Positions 11,314 to 22,665 of a DNA stretch of 64,000 nucleotides are shown here, piece after piece. The stretch covers positions 31,544,579 through 31,608,578 of the forward strand of contig OY829542.1 of the NCBI GenBank assembly GCA_963691705.1. Reading direction: 5' to 3'. Source of the stretch: Viola odorata (Eukaryota; Streptophyta; Magnoliopsida; Malpighiales; Violaceae). The notes under the pieces are model-generated. The model was not told the origin of the DNA. It searched no databases and saw nothing but the letters and a program-made list of their open reading frames with translations. Position numbers and translations under genes: made by a program. Every line of letters begins with the position of its first letter. Within the stretch, counting starts at the first letter, position 1.

Positions 11314-13205
11314 CTTAAGGCCTTGACCGCGGGCTTGAAGAGATTGGCTTGGAGAGCTAGCGTAAGGCCTCGGATGGCTTAGGCGCGGGGACTTCATGGG
11401 ATGCTAGGGTTGGCACGCCTAGTGCGCGCATGTCTTCATGGTTTGCGAGGACTTGGCGCGGATTTCCTCATGGCTTGCACGGCCTATCCATGAGGTCTTC
11501 ACGTGGATACGAGTGAGAGCCCTCATGCTCGTATCATCTCCTCCATCTTAAAATGGATTCATCCTCAAATCTGCGCGCTCCATTCCTTTGCGAATGTCAC
11601 ACAGAGTACCTACATCGGAGAGATATGCATCAGCACTATGGAAAAGGGTTGAAAAATAACTAAAAGTTAACTCAAAGAGATGATGTGAAAATAAGTCTGT
11701 CGACTTTAAAAGACAAGCAATTTTCTCCCATGGGAGAAGAGTAGGCTTGGGAATTGTTAATTGAAATAACCCTAAACTACCCTTCACTTAAGGCCTTGAC
11801 CGCGGGCTTGAAGAGATTGGCTTGGAGAGCTAGCGCAAGGCCTCGGATGGCTTAGGCGCGGGGACTTCATGGGATGCTAGGGTTGGCACGCCTAGTGCGC
11901 GCATGTCTTCATGGTTTGCGAGGACTTGGCGCGGATTTCCTCATGGCTTGCGCGACCTATCCATGAGGTCTTCACGTGGATACGAGTGAGAGCCCTCATG
12001 CTCGTATCATCTCCTCCCTCATAAAATGGATTCCTCCTCGAATCTGCGAACTCCATTCCTTTGTGAATGTCACACATAGTACCTACATTGGAGAAGTATG
12101 CATCAACACTATGGAGAAGGGTTGGAAAATAACGAAAAGGTAACTCAAATCGTAGTTGTGAAAATAAGTCCGTAGACATCAAAAGACAAGGTATTTTCTC
12201 CCATGGGAGAAGAGTAGGCTTGGGAATTATTACATGAAATAACCCTAAGCTACCCTTCACTTAAGGCCTTGACCGCGGGCTTGAAGAGATTGGCTTGGAG
12301 AGCTAGCGTAAGGCCTCGGATGGCTTAGGCGCGGGGACTTCATGGGATGCTAGGGTTGGCACGCCTAGTGCGCGCATGTCTTCATGGTTTGCGAGGACTT
12401 GGCGCGGATTTCCTCATGGCTTGCACGGCCTATCCATGAGGTCTTCACGTGGATACGAGTGAGAGCCCTCATGCTCGTATCATCTCCTCCATCTTAAAAT
12501 GGATTCATCCTCAAATCTGCGCGCTCCATTCCTTTGCGAATGTCACACAGAGTACCTACGTCGGAGAGATATGCATCAGCACTATGGAAAAGGGTTGAAA
12601 AATAACTAAAAGGTAACTCAAAGCGATGATGTGAAAATAAGTCTGTAGACTTTAAAAGACAAGCAATTTTCTCCCATGGGAGAAGAGTAGGCTTGGGAAT
12701 TGTTAATTGAAATAACCCTAAACTACCCTTCACTTAAGGCCTTGACCGCGGGCTTGAAGAGATTGGCTTGGAGAGCTAGCGCAAGGCCTCGGATGGCTTA
12801 GGCGCGGGGACTTCATGGGATGCTAGGGTTGGCACGCCTAGTGCGCGCATGTCTTCATGGTTTGCGAGGACTTGGCGCGGATTTCCTCATGGCTTGCGCG
12901 ACCTATCCATGAGGTCTTCACGTGGATACGAGTGAGAGCCCTCATGCTCGTATCATCTCCTCCCTCATAAAATGGATTCCTCCTCGAATCTGCGAACTCC
13001 ATTCCTTTGTGAATGTCACACATAGTACCTACATAGGAGAAGTATGCATCAACACTATGGAGAAGGGTTGGAAAATAACGAAAAGGTAACTCAAATCGTA
13101 GTTGTGAAAATAAGTCCGTAGACATCAAAAGACAAGGTATTTTCTCCCATGGGAGAAGAGTAGGCTTGGGAATTATTACATGAAATAACCCTAAGCTACC
13201 CTTCA
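11314..13205. repeat. A-B dimers following the tetramer block
   Basis: Two A-B dimers. The A at 11314-11786 returns to the GTTAACTC/AGAGATG/TGTCGAC subfamily seen at the left edge. Its B (11787-12259) is the ACATTGGAG form. The second dimer (12260-13205) is plain A followed by the ACATAGGAG form of B. The return of the left-edge subfamily marks the end of the 1892-bp unit run. Confidence 0.85.
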
Positions 13206-16200
13206 CTTAAGGCCTTGACCGCGGGCTTGAAGAGATTGGCTTGGAGAGCTAGCGTAAGGCCTCGGATGGCTTAGGCGCGGGGACTTCATGGGATGCTAGG
13301 GTTGGCACGCCTAGTGCGCGCATGTCTTCATGGTTTGCGAGGACTTGGCGCGGATTTCCTCATGGCTTGCACGGCCTATCCATGAGGTCTTCACGTGGAT
13401 ACGAGTGAGAGCCCTCATGCTCGTATCATCTCCTCCATCTTAAATTGGATTCATCCTCAAATCTGCGCGCTCCATTCCTTTGCGAATGTCACACAGAGTA
13501 CCTACATCGGAGAGATATGCATCAGCACTATGGAAAAGGGTTGAAAAATAACTAAAAGGTAACTCAAAGCGATGATGTGAAAATAAGTCTGTAGACTTTA
13601 AAAGACAAGCAATTTTCTCCCATGGGAGAAGAGTAGGCTTGGGAATTGTTAATTGAAATAACCCTAAACTACCCTTCACTTAAGGCCTTGACCGCGGGCT
13701 TGAAGAGATTGGCTTGGAGAGCTAGCGCAAGGCCTCGGATGGCTTAGGCGCGGGGACTTCATGGGATGCTAGGGTTGGCACGCCTAGTGCGCGCATGTCT
13801 TCATGGTTTGCGAGGACTTGGCGCGGATTTCCTCATGGCTTGCGCGACCTACCCATGAGGTCTTCACGTGGATACGAGTGAGAGCCCTCATGCTCGTATC
13901 ATCTCCTCCCTCATAAAATGGATTCCTCCTCGAATCTGCGAACTCCATTCCTTTGTGAATGTCACACATAGTACCTACATAGGAGAAGTATGCATCAACA
14001 CTATGGAGAAGGGCTGGAAAATAACGAAAAGGTAACTCAAATCGTAGTTGTGAAAATAAGTCCGTAGACATCAAAAGACAAGGTATTTTCTCCCATGGGA
14101 GAAGAGTAGGCTTGGGAATTATTACATGAAATAACCCTAAGCTACCCTTCACTTAAGGCCTTGACCGCGGGCTTGAAGAGATTGGCTTGGAGAGCTAGCG
14201 TAAGGCCTCGGATGGCTTAGGCGCGGGGACTTCATGGGATGCTAGGGTTGGCACGCCTAGTGCGCGCATGTCTTCATGGTTTGCGAGGACTTGGCGCGGA
14301 TTTCCTCATGGCTTGCACGGCCTATCCATGAGGTCTTCACGTGGATACGAGTGAGAGCCCTCATGCTCGTATCATCTCCTCCATCTTAAAATGGATTCAT
14401 CCTCAAATCTGCGCCCTCCATTCCTTTGCGAATGTCACACAGAGTACCTACGTCGGAGAGATATGCATCAGCACTATGGAAAAGGGTTGAAAAATAACTA
14501 AAAGGTAACTCAAAGCGATGATGTGAAAATAAGTCTGTAGACTTTAAAAGACAAGCAATTTTCTCCCATGGGAGAAGAATAGGCTTGGGAATTGTTAATT
14601 GAAATAACCCTAAACTACCCTTCACTTAAGGCCTTGACCGCGGGCTTGAAGAGATTGGCTTGGAGAGCTAGCGCAAGGCCTCGGATGGCTTAGGCGCGGG
14701 GACTTCATGGGATGCTAGGGTTGGCACGCCTAGTGCGCGCATGTCTTCATGGTTTGCGAGGACTTGGCGCGGATTTCCTCATGGCTTGCGCGACCTATCC
14801 ATGAGGTCTTCACGTGGATACGAGTGAGAGCCCTCATGCTCGTATCATCTCCTCCCTCATAAAATGGATTCCTCCTCGAGTCTGCGAACTCCATTCCTTT
14901 GTGAATGTCACACATAGTACCTACATTGGAGAAGTATGCATCAACACTATGGAGAAGGGTTGGAAAATAACGAAAAGGTAACTCAAATCGTAGTTGTGAA
15001 AATAAGTCCGTAGACATCAAAAGACAAGGTATTTTCTCCCATGGGAGAAGAGTAGGCTTGGGAATTATTACATGAAATAACCCTAAGCTACCCTTCACTT
15101 AAGGCCTTGACCGCGGGCTTGAAGAGATTGGCTTGGAGAGCTAGCGTAAGGCCTCGGATGGCTTAGGCGCGGGGACTTCATGGGATGCTAGGGTTGGCAC
15201 GCCTAGTGCGCGCATGTCTTCATGGTTTGCGAGGACTTGGCGCGGATTTCCTCATGGCTTGCACGGCCTATCCATGAGGTCTTCACGTGGATACGAGTGA
15301 GAGCCCTCATGCTCGTATCATCTCCTCCATCTTAAAATGGATTCATCCTCAAATCTGCGCGCTCCATTCCTTTGCGAATGTCACACAGAGTACCTACGTC
15401 GGAGAGATATGCATCAGCACTATGGAAAAGGGTTGAAAAATAACTAAAAGGTAACTCAAAGCGATAATGTGAAAATAAGTCTGTAGACTTTAAAAGACAA
15501 GCAATTTTCTCCCATGGGAGAAGAGTAGGCTTGGGAATTGTTAATTGAAATAACCCTAAACTACCCTTCACTTAAGGCCTTGACCGCGGGCTTGAAGAGA
15601 TTGGCTTGGAGAGCTAGCGCAAGGCCTAGGATGGCTTAGGCGCGGGGACTTCATGGGATGCTAGGGTTGGCACGCCTAGTGCGTGCATGTCTTCATGGTT
15701 TGCGAGGACTTGGCGCGGATTTCCTCATGGCTTGCGCGACCTATCCATGAGGTCTTCACGTGGATACGAGTGAGAGCCCTCATGCTCGTATCATCTCCTC
15801 CATCTTAAAATGGATTCATCCTCAAATCTGCGCGCTCCATCCCTTTGCGAATGTCACACAGAGTACCTACGTCGGAGAGATATGCATCAGCACTATGGAA
15901 AAGGGTTGAAAAATAACTAAAAGGTAACTCAAAGCGATGATGTGAAAATAAGTCTGTAGACTTTAAAAGACAAGCAATTTTCTCCCATGGGAGAAGAGTA
16001 GGCTTGGGAATTGTTAATTGAAATAACCCTAAACTACCCTTCACTTAAGGCCTTGACCGCGGGCTTGAAGAGATTGGCTTGGAGAGCTAGCGCAAGGCCT
16101 AGGATGGCTTAGGCGCGGGGACTTCATGGGATGCTAGGGTTGGCACGCCTAGTGCGTGCATGTCTTCATGGTTTGCGAGGACTTGGCGCGGATTTCCTCA

Positions 16201-16516
16201 TGGCTTGCGCGACCTATCCATGAGGTCTTCACGTGGATACGAGTGAGAGCCCTCATGCTCGTATCATCTCCTCCCTCATAAAATGGATTCCTCCTCGAAT
16301 CTGCGAACTCCATTCCTTTGTGAATGTCACACATAGTACCTACATAGGAGAAGTATGCATCAACACTATGGAGAAGGGTTGGAAAATAACGAAAAGGTAA
16401 CTCAAATCGTAGTTGTGAAAATAAGTCCGTAGACATCAAAAGACAAGGTATTTTCTCCCATGGGAGAAGAGTAGGCTTGGGAATTATTACATGAAATAAC
16501 CCTAAGCTACCCTTCA
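13206..16516. repeat. Seven-monomer segment, copy 1 of a 13-monomer-spaced duplication
   Basis: The order is A(AAATTGG), B(CTACCCATG, GGGCTGG), A(AGAATAGGC), B(CCTCGAGTCTG), A, A, B(GCGTGCATG). The same seven types in the same order occur at 19355-22665, exactly 6149 bp (13 x 473) to the right. The copies are not identical: copy 1 has GCGCCCTCC at ~14413 and GCGATAATG at ~15464, which copy 2 lacks. The duplication has therefore diverged or been partly overwritten by conversion. Confidence 0.85.
15571..16043. repeat. Recombinant monomer: B-type left part, A-type right part
   Basis: The left part has B markers (GCGCAAGG, GCGCGACC) plus CCTAGGATGG and GTGCGTGCATG, shared with the B monomer that follows. 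From the CATCTTAAAATGG site onward it is class A. The apparent A-A neighbour pair here is therefore not a lost B monomer. It is a right-part switch with the alternation of left parts preserved, as expected of gene conversion or crossing over near the monomer midpoint. The equivalent monomer in the second copy is at 21720-22192. Confidence 0.85.
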
Positions 16517-19354
16517 CTTAAGGCCTTGACCGCGGGCTTGAAGAGATTGGCTTGGAGAGCTAGCGTAAGGCCTCGGATGGCTTAGGCGCGGGGACTTCAT
16601 GGGATGCTAGGGTTGGCACGCCTAGTGCGCGCATGTCTTCATGGTTTGCGAGGACTTGGCGCGGATTTCCTCATGGCTTGCACGGCCTATCCATGAGGTC
16701 TTCACGTGGATACGAGTGAGAGCCCTCATGCTCGTATCATCTCCTCCATCTTAAATTGGATTCATCCTCAAATCTGCGCGCTCCATTCCTTTGCGAATGT
16801 CACACAGAGTACCTACGTCGGAGAGATATGCATCAGCACTATGGAAAAGGGTTGAAAAATAACTAAAAGTTAACTCAAAGAGATGATGTGAAAATAAGTC
16901 TGTCGACTTTAAAAGACAAGCAATTTTCTCCCATGGGAGAAGAGTAGGCTTGGGAATTGTTAATTGAAATAACCCTAAACTACCCTTCACTTAAGGCCTT
17001 GACCGCGGGCTTGAAGAGATTGGCTTGGAGAGCTAGCGCAAGGCCTCGGATGGCTTAGGCGCGGGGACTTCATGGGATGCTAGGGTTGGCACGCCTAGTG
17101 CGCGCATGTCTTCATGGTTTACGAGGACTTGGCGCGGATTTCCTCATGGCTTGCGCGACCTATCCATGAGGTCTTCACGTGGATACGAGTGAGAGCCCTC
17201 ATGCTCGTATCATCTCCTCCCTCATAAAATGGATTCCTCCTCGAATCTGCGAACTCCATTCGTTTGTGAATGTCACACATAGTACCTACATTGGAGAAGT
17301 ATGCATCAACACTATGGAGAAGGGTTGGAAAATAACGAAAAGGTAACTCAAATCGTAGTTGTGAAAATAAGTCCGTAGACATCAAAAGACAAGGTATTTT
17401 CTCCCATGGGAGAAGAGTAGGCTTGGGAATTATTACATGAAATAACCCTAAGCTACCCTTCACTTAAGGCCTTGACCGCGGGCTTGAAGAGATTGGCTTG
17501 GAGAGCTAGCGTAAGGCCTCGGATGGCTTAGGCGCGGGGACTTCATGGGATGCTAGGGTTGGCACGCCTAGTGCGCGCATGTCTTCATGGTTTGCGAGGA
17601 CTTGGCGCGGATTTCCTCATGGCTTGCACGGCCTATCCATGAGGTCTTCACGTGGATACGAGTGAGAGCCCTCATGCTCGTATCATCTCCTCCATCTTAA
17701 AATGGATTCATCCTCAAATCTGCGCGCTCCATTCCTTTGCGAATGTCACACAGAGTACCTACATCGGAGAGATATGCATCAGCACTATGGAAAAGGGTTG
17801 AAAAATAACTAAAAGGTAACTCAAAGCGATGATGTGAAAATAAGTCTGCAGACTTTAAAAGACAAGCAATTTTCTCCCATGGGAGAAGAGTAGGCTTGGG
17901 AATTGTTAATTGAAATAACCCTAAACTACCCTTCACTTAAGGCCTTGACCGCGGGCTTGAAGAGATTGGCTTGGAGAGCTAGCGCAAGGCCTCGGATGGC
18001 TTAGGCGCGGGGACTTCATGGGATGCTAGGGTTGGCACGCCTAGTGCGCGCATGTCTTCATGGTTTGCGAGGACTTGGCGCGGATTTCCTCATTGCTTGC
18101 GCGACCTATCCATGAGGTCTTCACGTGGATACGAGTGAGAGCCCTCATGCTCGTATCATCTCCTCCCTCATAAAATGGATTCCTCCTCGAGTCTGCGAAC
18201 TCCATTCCTTTGTGAATGTCACACATAGTACCTACATTGGAGAAGTATGCATCAACACTATGGAGAAGGGTTGGAAAATAACGAAAAGGTAACTCAAATC
18301 GTAGTTGTGAAAATAAGTCCGTAGACATCAAAAGACAAGGTATTTTCTCCCATGGGAGAAGAGTAGGCTTGGGAATTATTACATGAAATAACCCTAAGCT
18401 ACCCTTCACTTAAGGCCTTGACCGCGGGCTTGAAGAGATTGGCTTGGAGAGCTAGCGTAAGGCCTCGGATGGCTTAGGCGCGGGGACTTCATGGGATGCT
18501 AGGGTTGGCACGCCTAGTGCGCGCATGTCTTCATGGTTTGCGAGGACTTGGCGCGGATTTCCTCATGGCTTGCACGACCTATCCATGAGGTCTTCACGTG
18601 GATACGAGTGAGAGCCCTCATGCTCGTATCATCTCCTCCATCTTAAAATGGATTCATCCTCAAATCTGCGCGCTCCATTCCTTTGCGAATGTCACACAGA
18701 GTACCTACGTCGGAGAGATATGCATCAGCACTATGGAAAAGGGTTGAAAAATAACTAAAAGGTAACTCAAAGCGATGATGTGAAAATAAGTCTGTAGACT
18801 TTAAAAGACAAGCAATTTTCTCCCATGGGAGAAGAGTAGGCTTGGGAATTGTTAATTGAAATAACCCTAAACTACCCTTCACTTAAGGCCTTGACCGCGG
18901 GCTTGAAGAGATTGGCTTGGAGAGCTAGCGCAAGGCCTAGGATGGCTTAGGCGCGGGGACTTCATGGGATGTTAGGGTTGGCACGCCTAGTGCGTGCATG
19001 TCTTCATGGTTTGCGAGGACTTGGCGCGGATTTCCTCATGGCTTGCGCGACCTATCCATGAGGTCTTCACGTGGATACGAGTGAGAGCCCTCATGCTCGT
19101 ATCATCTCCTCCCTCATAAAATGGATTCCTCCTCGAATCTGCGAACTCCATTCCTTTGTGAATGTCACACATAGTACCTACATAGGAGAAGTATGCATCA
19201 ACACTATGGAGAAGGGTTGGAAAATAACGAAAAGGTAACTCAAATCGTAGTTGTGAAAATAAGTCCGTAGACATCAAAAGACAAGGTATTTTCTCCCATG
19301 GGAGAAGAGTAGGCTTGGGAATTATTACATGAAATAACCCTAAGCTACCCTTCA
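16517..19354. repeat. A-B dimers between the two seven-monomer segments
   Basis: Three A-B dimers. The A at 16517-16989 combines AAATTGG with the GTTAACTC/TGTCGAC subfamily, as in the partial monomer at the left edge. The B at 16990-17462 has private changes (TTTACGAGG, CATTCGTTTG). The A at 17463-17935 carries CTGCAGAC, which later marks a run of A monomers at 23-33 kb. The B at 17936-18408 has CATTGCTTGC. The B at 18882-19354 has CCTAGGATGG, GATGTTAGGG and GTGCGTGCATG. Confidence 0.85.
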
Positions 19355-22300
19355 CTTAAGGCCTTGACCGCGGGCTTGAAGAGATTGGCTTGGAGAGCTA
19401 GCGTAAGGCCTCGGATGGCTTAGGCGCGGGGACTTCATGGGATGCTAGGGTTGGCACGCCTAGTGCGCGCATGTCTTCATGGTTTGCGAGGACTTGGCGC
19501 GGATTTCCTCATGGCTTGCACGGCCTATCCATGAGGTCTTCACGTGGATACGAGTGAGAGCCCTCATGCTCGTATCATCTCCTCCATCTTAAATTGGATT
19601 CATCCTCAAATCTGCGCGCTCCATTCCTTTGCGAATGTCACACAGAGTACCTACATCGGAGAGATATGCATCAGCACTATGGAAAAGGGTTGAAAAATAA
19701 CTAAAAGGTAACTCAAAGCGATGATGTGAAAATAAGTCTGTAGACTTTAAAAGACAAGCAATTTTCTCCCATGGGAGAAGAGTAGGCTTGGGAATTGTTA
19801 ATTGAAATAACCCTAAACTACCCTTCACTTAAGGCCTTGACCGCGGGCTTGAAGAGATTGGCTTGGAGAGCTAGCGCAAGGCCTCGGATGGCTTAGGCGC
19901 GGGGACTTCATGGGATGCTAGGGTTGGCACGCCTAGTGCGCGCATGTCTTCATGGTTTGCGAGGACTTGGCGCGGATTTCCTCATGGCTTGCGCGACCTA
20001 CCCATGAGGTCTTCACGTGGATACGAGTGAGAGCCCTCATGCTCGTATCATCTCCTCCCTTATAAAATGGATTCCTCCTCGAATCTGCGAACTCCATTCC
20101 TTTGTGAATGTCACACATAGTACCTACATAGGAGAAGTATGCATCAACACTATGGAGAAGGGCTGGAATATAACGAAAAGGTAACTCAAATCGTAGTTGT
20201 GAAAATAAGTCCGTAGACATCAAAAGACAAGGTATTTTCTCCCATGGGAGAAGAGTAGGCTTGGGAATTATTACATGAAATAACCCTAAGCTACCCTTCA
20301 CTTAAGGCCTTGACCGCGGGCTTGAAGAGATTGGCTTGGAGAGCTAGCGTAAGGCCTCGGATGGCTTAGGCGCGGGGACTTCATGGGATGCTAGGGTTGG
20401 CACGCCTAGTGCGCGCATGTCTTCATGGTTTGCGAGGACTTGGCGCGGATTTCCTCATGGCTTGCACGGCCTATCCATGAGGTCTTCACGTGGATACGAG
20501 TGAGAGCCCTCATGCTCGTATCATCTCCTCCATCTTAAAATGGATTCATCCTCAAATCTGCGCGCTCCATTCCTTTGCGAATGTCACACAGAGTACCTAC
20601 GTCGGAGAGATATGCATCAGCACTATGGAAAAGGGTTGAAAAATAACTAAAAGGTAACTCAAAGCGATGATGTGAAAATAAGTCTGTAGACTTTAAAAGA
20701 CAAGCAATTTTCTCCCATGGGAGAAGAATAGGCTTGGGAATTGTTAATTGAAATAACCCTAAACTACCCTTCACTTAAGGCCTTGACCGCGGGCTTGAAG
20801 AGATTGGCTTGGAGAGCTAGCGCAAGGCCTCGGATGGCTTAGGCGCGGGGACTTCATGGGATGCTAGGGTTGGCACGCCTAGTGCGCGCATGTCTTCATG
20901 GTTTGCGAGGACTTGGCGCGGATTTCCTCATGGCTTGCGCGACCTATCCATGAGGTCTTCACGTGGATACGAGTGAGAGCCCTCATGCTCGTATCATCTC
21001 CTCCCTCATAAAATGGATTCCTCCTCGAGTCTGCGAACTCCATTCCTTTGTGAATGTCACACATAGTACCTACATTGGAGAAGTATGCATCAACACTATG
21101 GAGAAGGGTTGGAAAATAACGAAAAGGTAACTCAAATCGTAGTTGTGAAAATAAGTCCGTAGACATCAAAAGACAAGGTATTTTCTCCCATGGGAGAAGA
21201 GTAGGCTTGGGAATTATTACATGAAATAACCCTAAGCTACCCTTCACTTAAGGCCTTGACCGCGGGCTTGAAGAGATTGGCTTGGAGAGCTAGCGTAAGG
21301 CCTCGGATGGCTTAGGCGCGGGGACTTCATGGGATGCTAGGGTTGGCACGCCTAGTGCGCGCATGTCTTCATGGTTTGCGAGGACTTGGCGCGGATTTCC
21401 TCATGGCTTGCACGGCCTATCCATGAGGTCTTCACGTGGATACGAGTGAGAGCCCTCATGCTCGTATCATCTCCTCCATCTTAAAATGGATTCATCCTCA
21501 AATCTGCGCGCTCCATTCCTTTGCGAATGTCACACAGAGTACCTACGTCGGAGAGATATGCATCAGCACTATGGAAAAGGGTTGAAAAATAACTAAAAGG
21601 TAACTCAAAGCGATGATGTGAAAATAAGTCTGTAGACTTTAAAAGACAAGCAATTTTCTCCCATGGGAGAAGAGTAGGCTTGGGAATTGTTAATTGAAAT
21701 AACCCTAAACTACCCTTCACTTAAGGCCTTGACCGCGGGCTTGAAGAGATTGGCTTGGAGAGCTAGCGCAAGGCCTAGGATGGCTTAGGCGCGGGGACTT
21801 CATGGGATGCTAGGGTTGGCACGCCTAGTGCGTGCATGTCTTCATGGTTTGCGAGGACTTGGCGCGGATTTCCTCATGGCTTGCGCGACCTATCCATGAG
21901 GTCTTCACGTGGATACGAGTGAGAGCCCTCATGCTCGTATCATCTCCTCCATCTTAAAATGGATTCATCCTCAAATCTGCGCGCTCCATTCCTTTGCGAA
22001 TGTCACACAGAGTACCTACGTCGGAGAGATATGCATCAGCACTATGGAAAAGGGTTGAAAAATAACTAAAAGGTAACTCAAAGCGATGATGTGAAAATAA
22101 GTCTGTAGACTTTAAAAGACAAGCAATTTTCTCCCATGGGAGAAGAGTAGGCTTGGGAATTGTTAATTGAAATAACCCTAAACTACCCTTCACTTAAAGC
22201 CTTGACCGCGGGCTTGAAGAGATTGGCTTGGAGAGCTAGCGCAAGGCCTAGGATGGCTTAGGCGCGGGGACTTCATGGGATGTTAGGGTTGGCACGCCTA

Positions 22301-22665
22301 GTGCGTGCATGTCTTCATGGTTTGCGAGGACTTGGCGCGGATTTCCTCATGGCTTGCGCGACCTATCCATGAGGTCTTCACGTGGATACGAGTGAGAGCC
22401 CTCATGCTCGTATCATCTCCTCCCTCATAAAATGGATTCCTCCTCGAATCTGCGAACTCCATTCCTTTGTGAATGTCACACATAGTACCTACATAGGAGA
22501 AGTATGCATCAACACTATGGAGAAGGGTTGGAAAATAACGAAAAGGTAACTCAAATCGTAGTTGTGAAAATAAGTCCGTAGACATCAAAAGACAAGGTAT
22601 TTTCTCCCATGGGAGAAGAGTAGGCTTGGGAATTATTACATGAAATAACCCTAAGCTACCCTTCA
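19355..22665. repeat. Seven-monomer segment, copy 2 of the 13-monomer-spaced duplication
   Basis: Same order of variants as 13206-16516: A(AAATTGG), B(CTACCCATG, GGGCTGG), A(AGAATAGGC), B(CCTCGAGTCTG), A, recombinant A, B(GCGTGCATG). Private changes here include CCCTTATAAAATGG at ~20058, GGAATATAACG at ~20165 and CTTAAAGCC at ~22193. The final B shares GATGTTAGGG with the B at 18882 rather than with the B at 16044. That mosaic link points to conversion after the duplication. Confidence 0.85.

Noticed and set aside
15098..16043. Deletion of one B monomer producing A-A
   Set aside because: The second unit has a B-type left part and the 473-bp register is unbroken, so a right-part switch explains it better.
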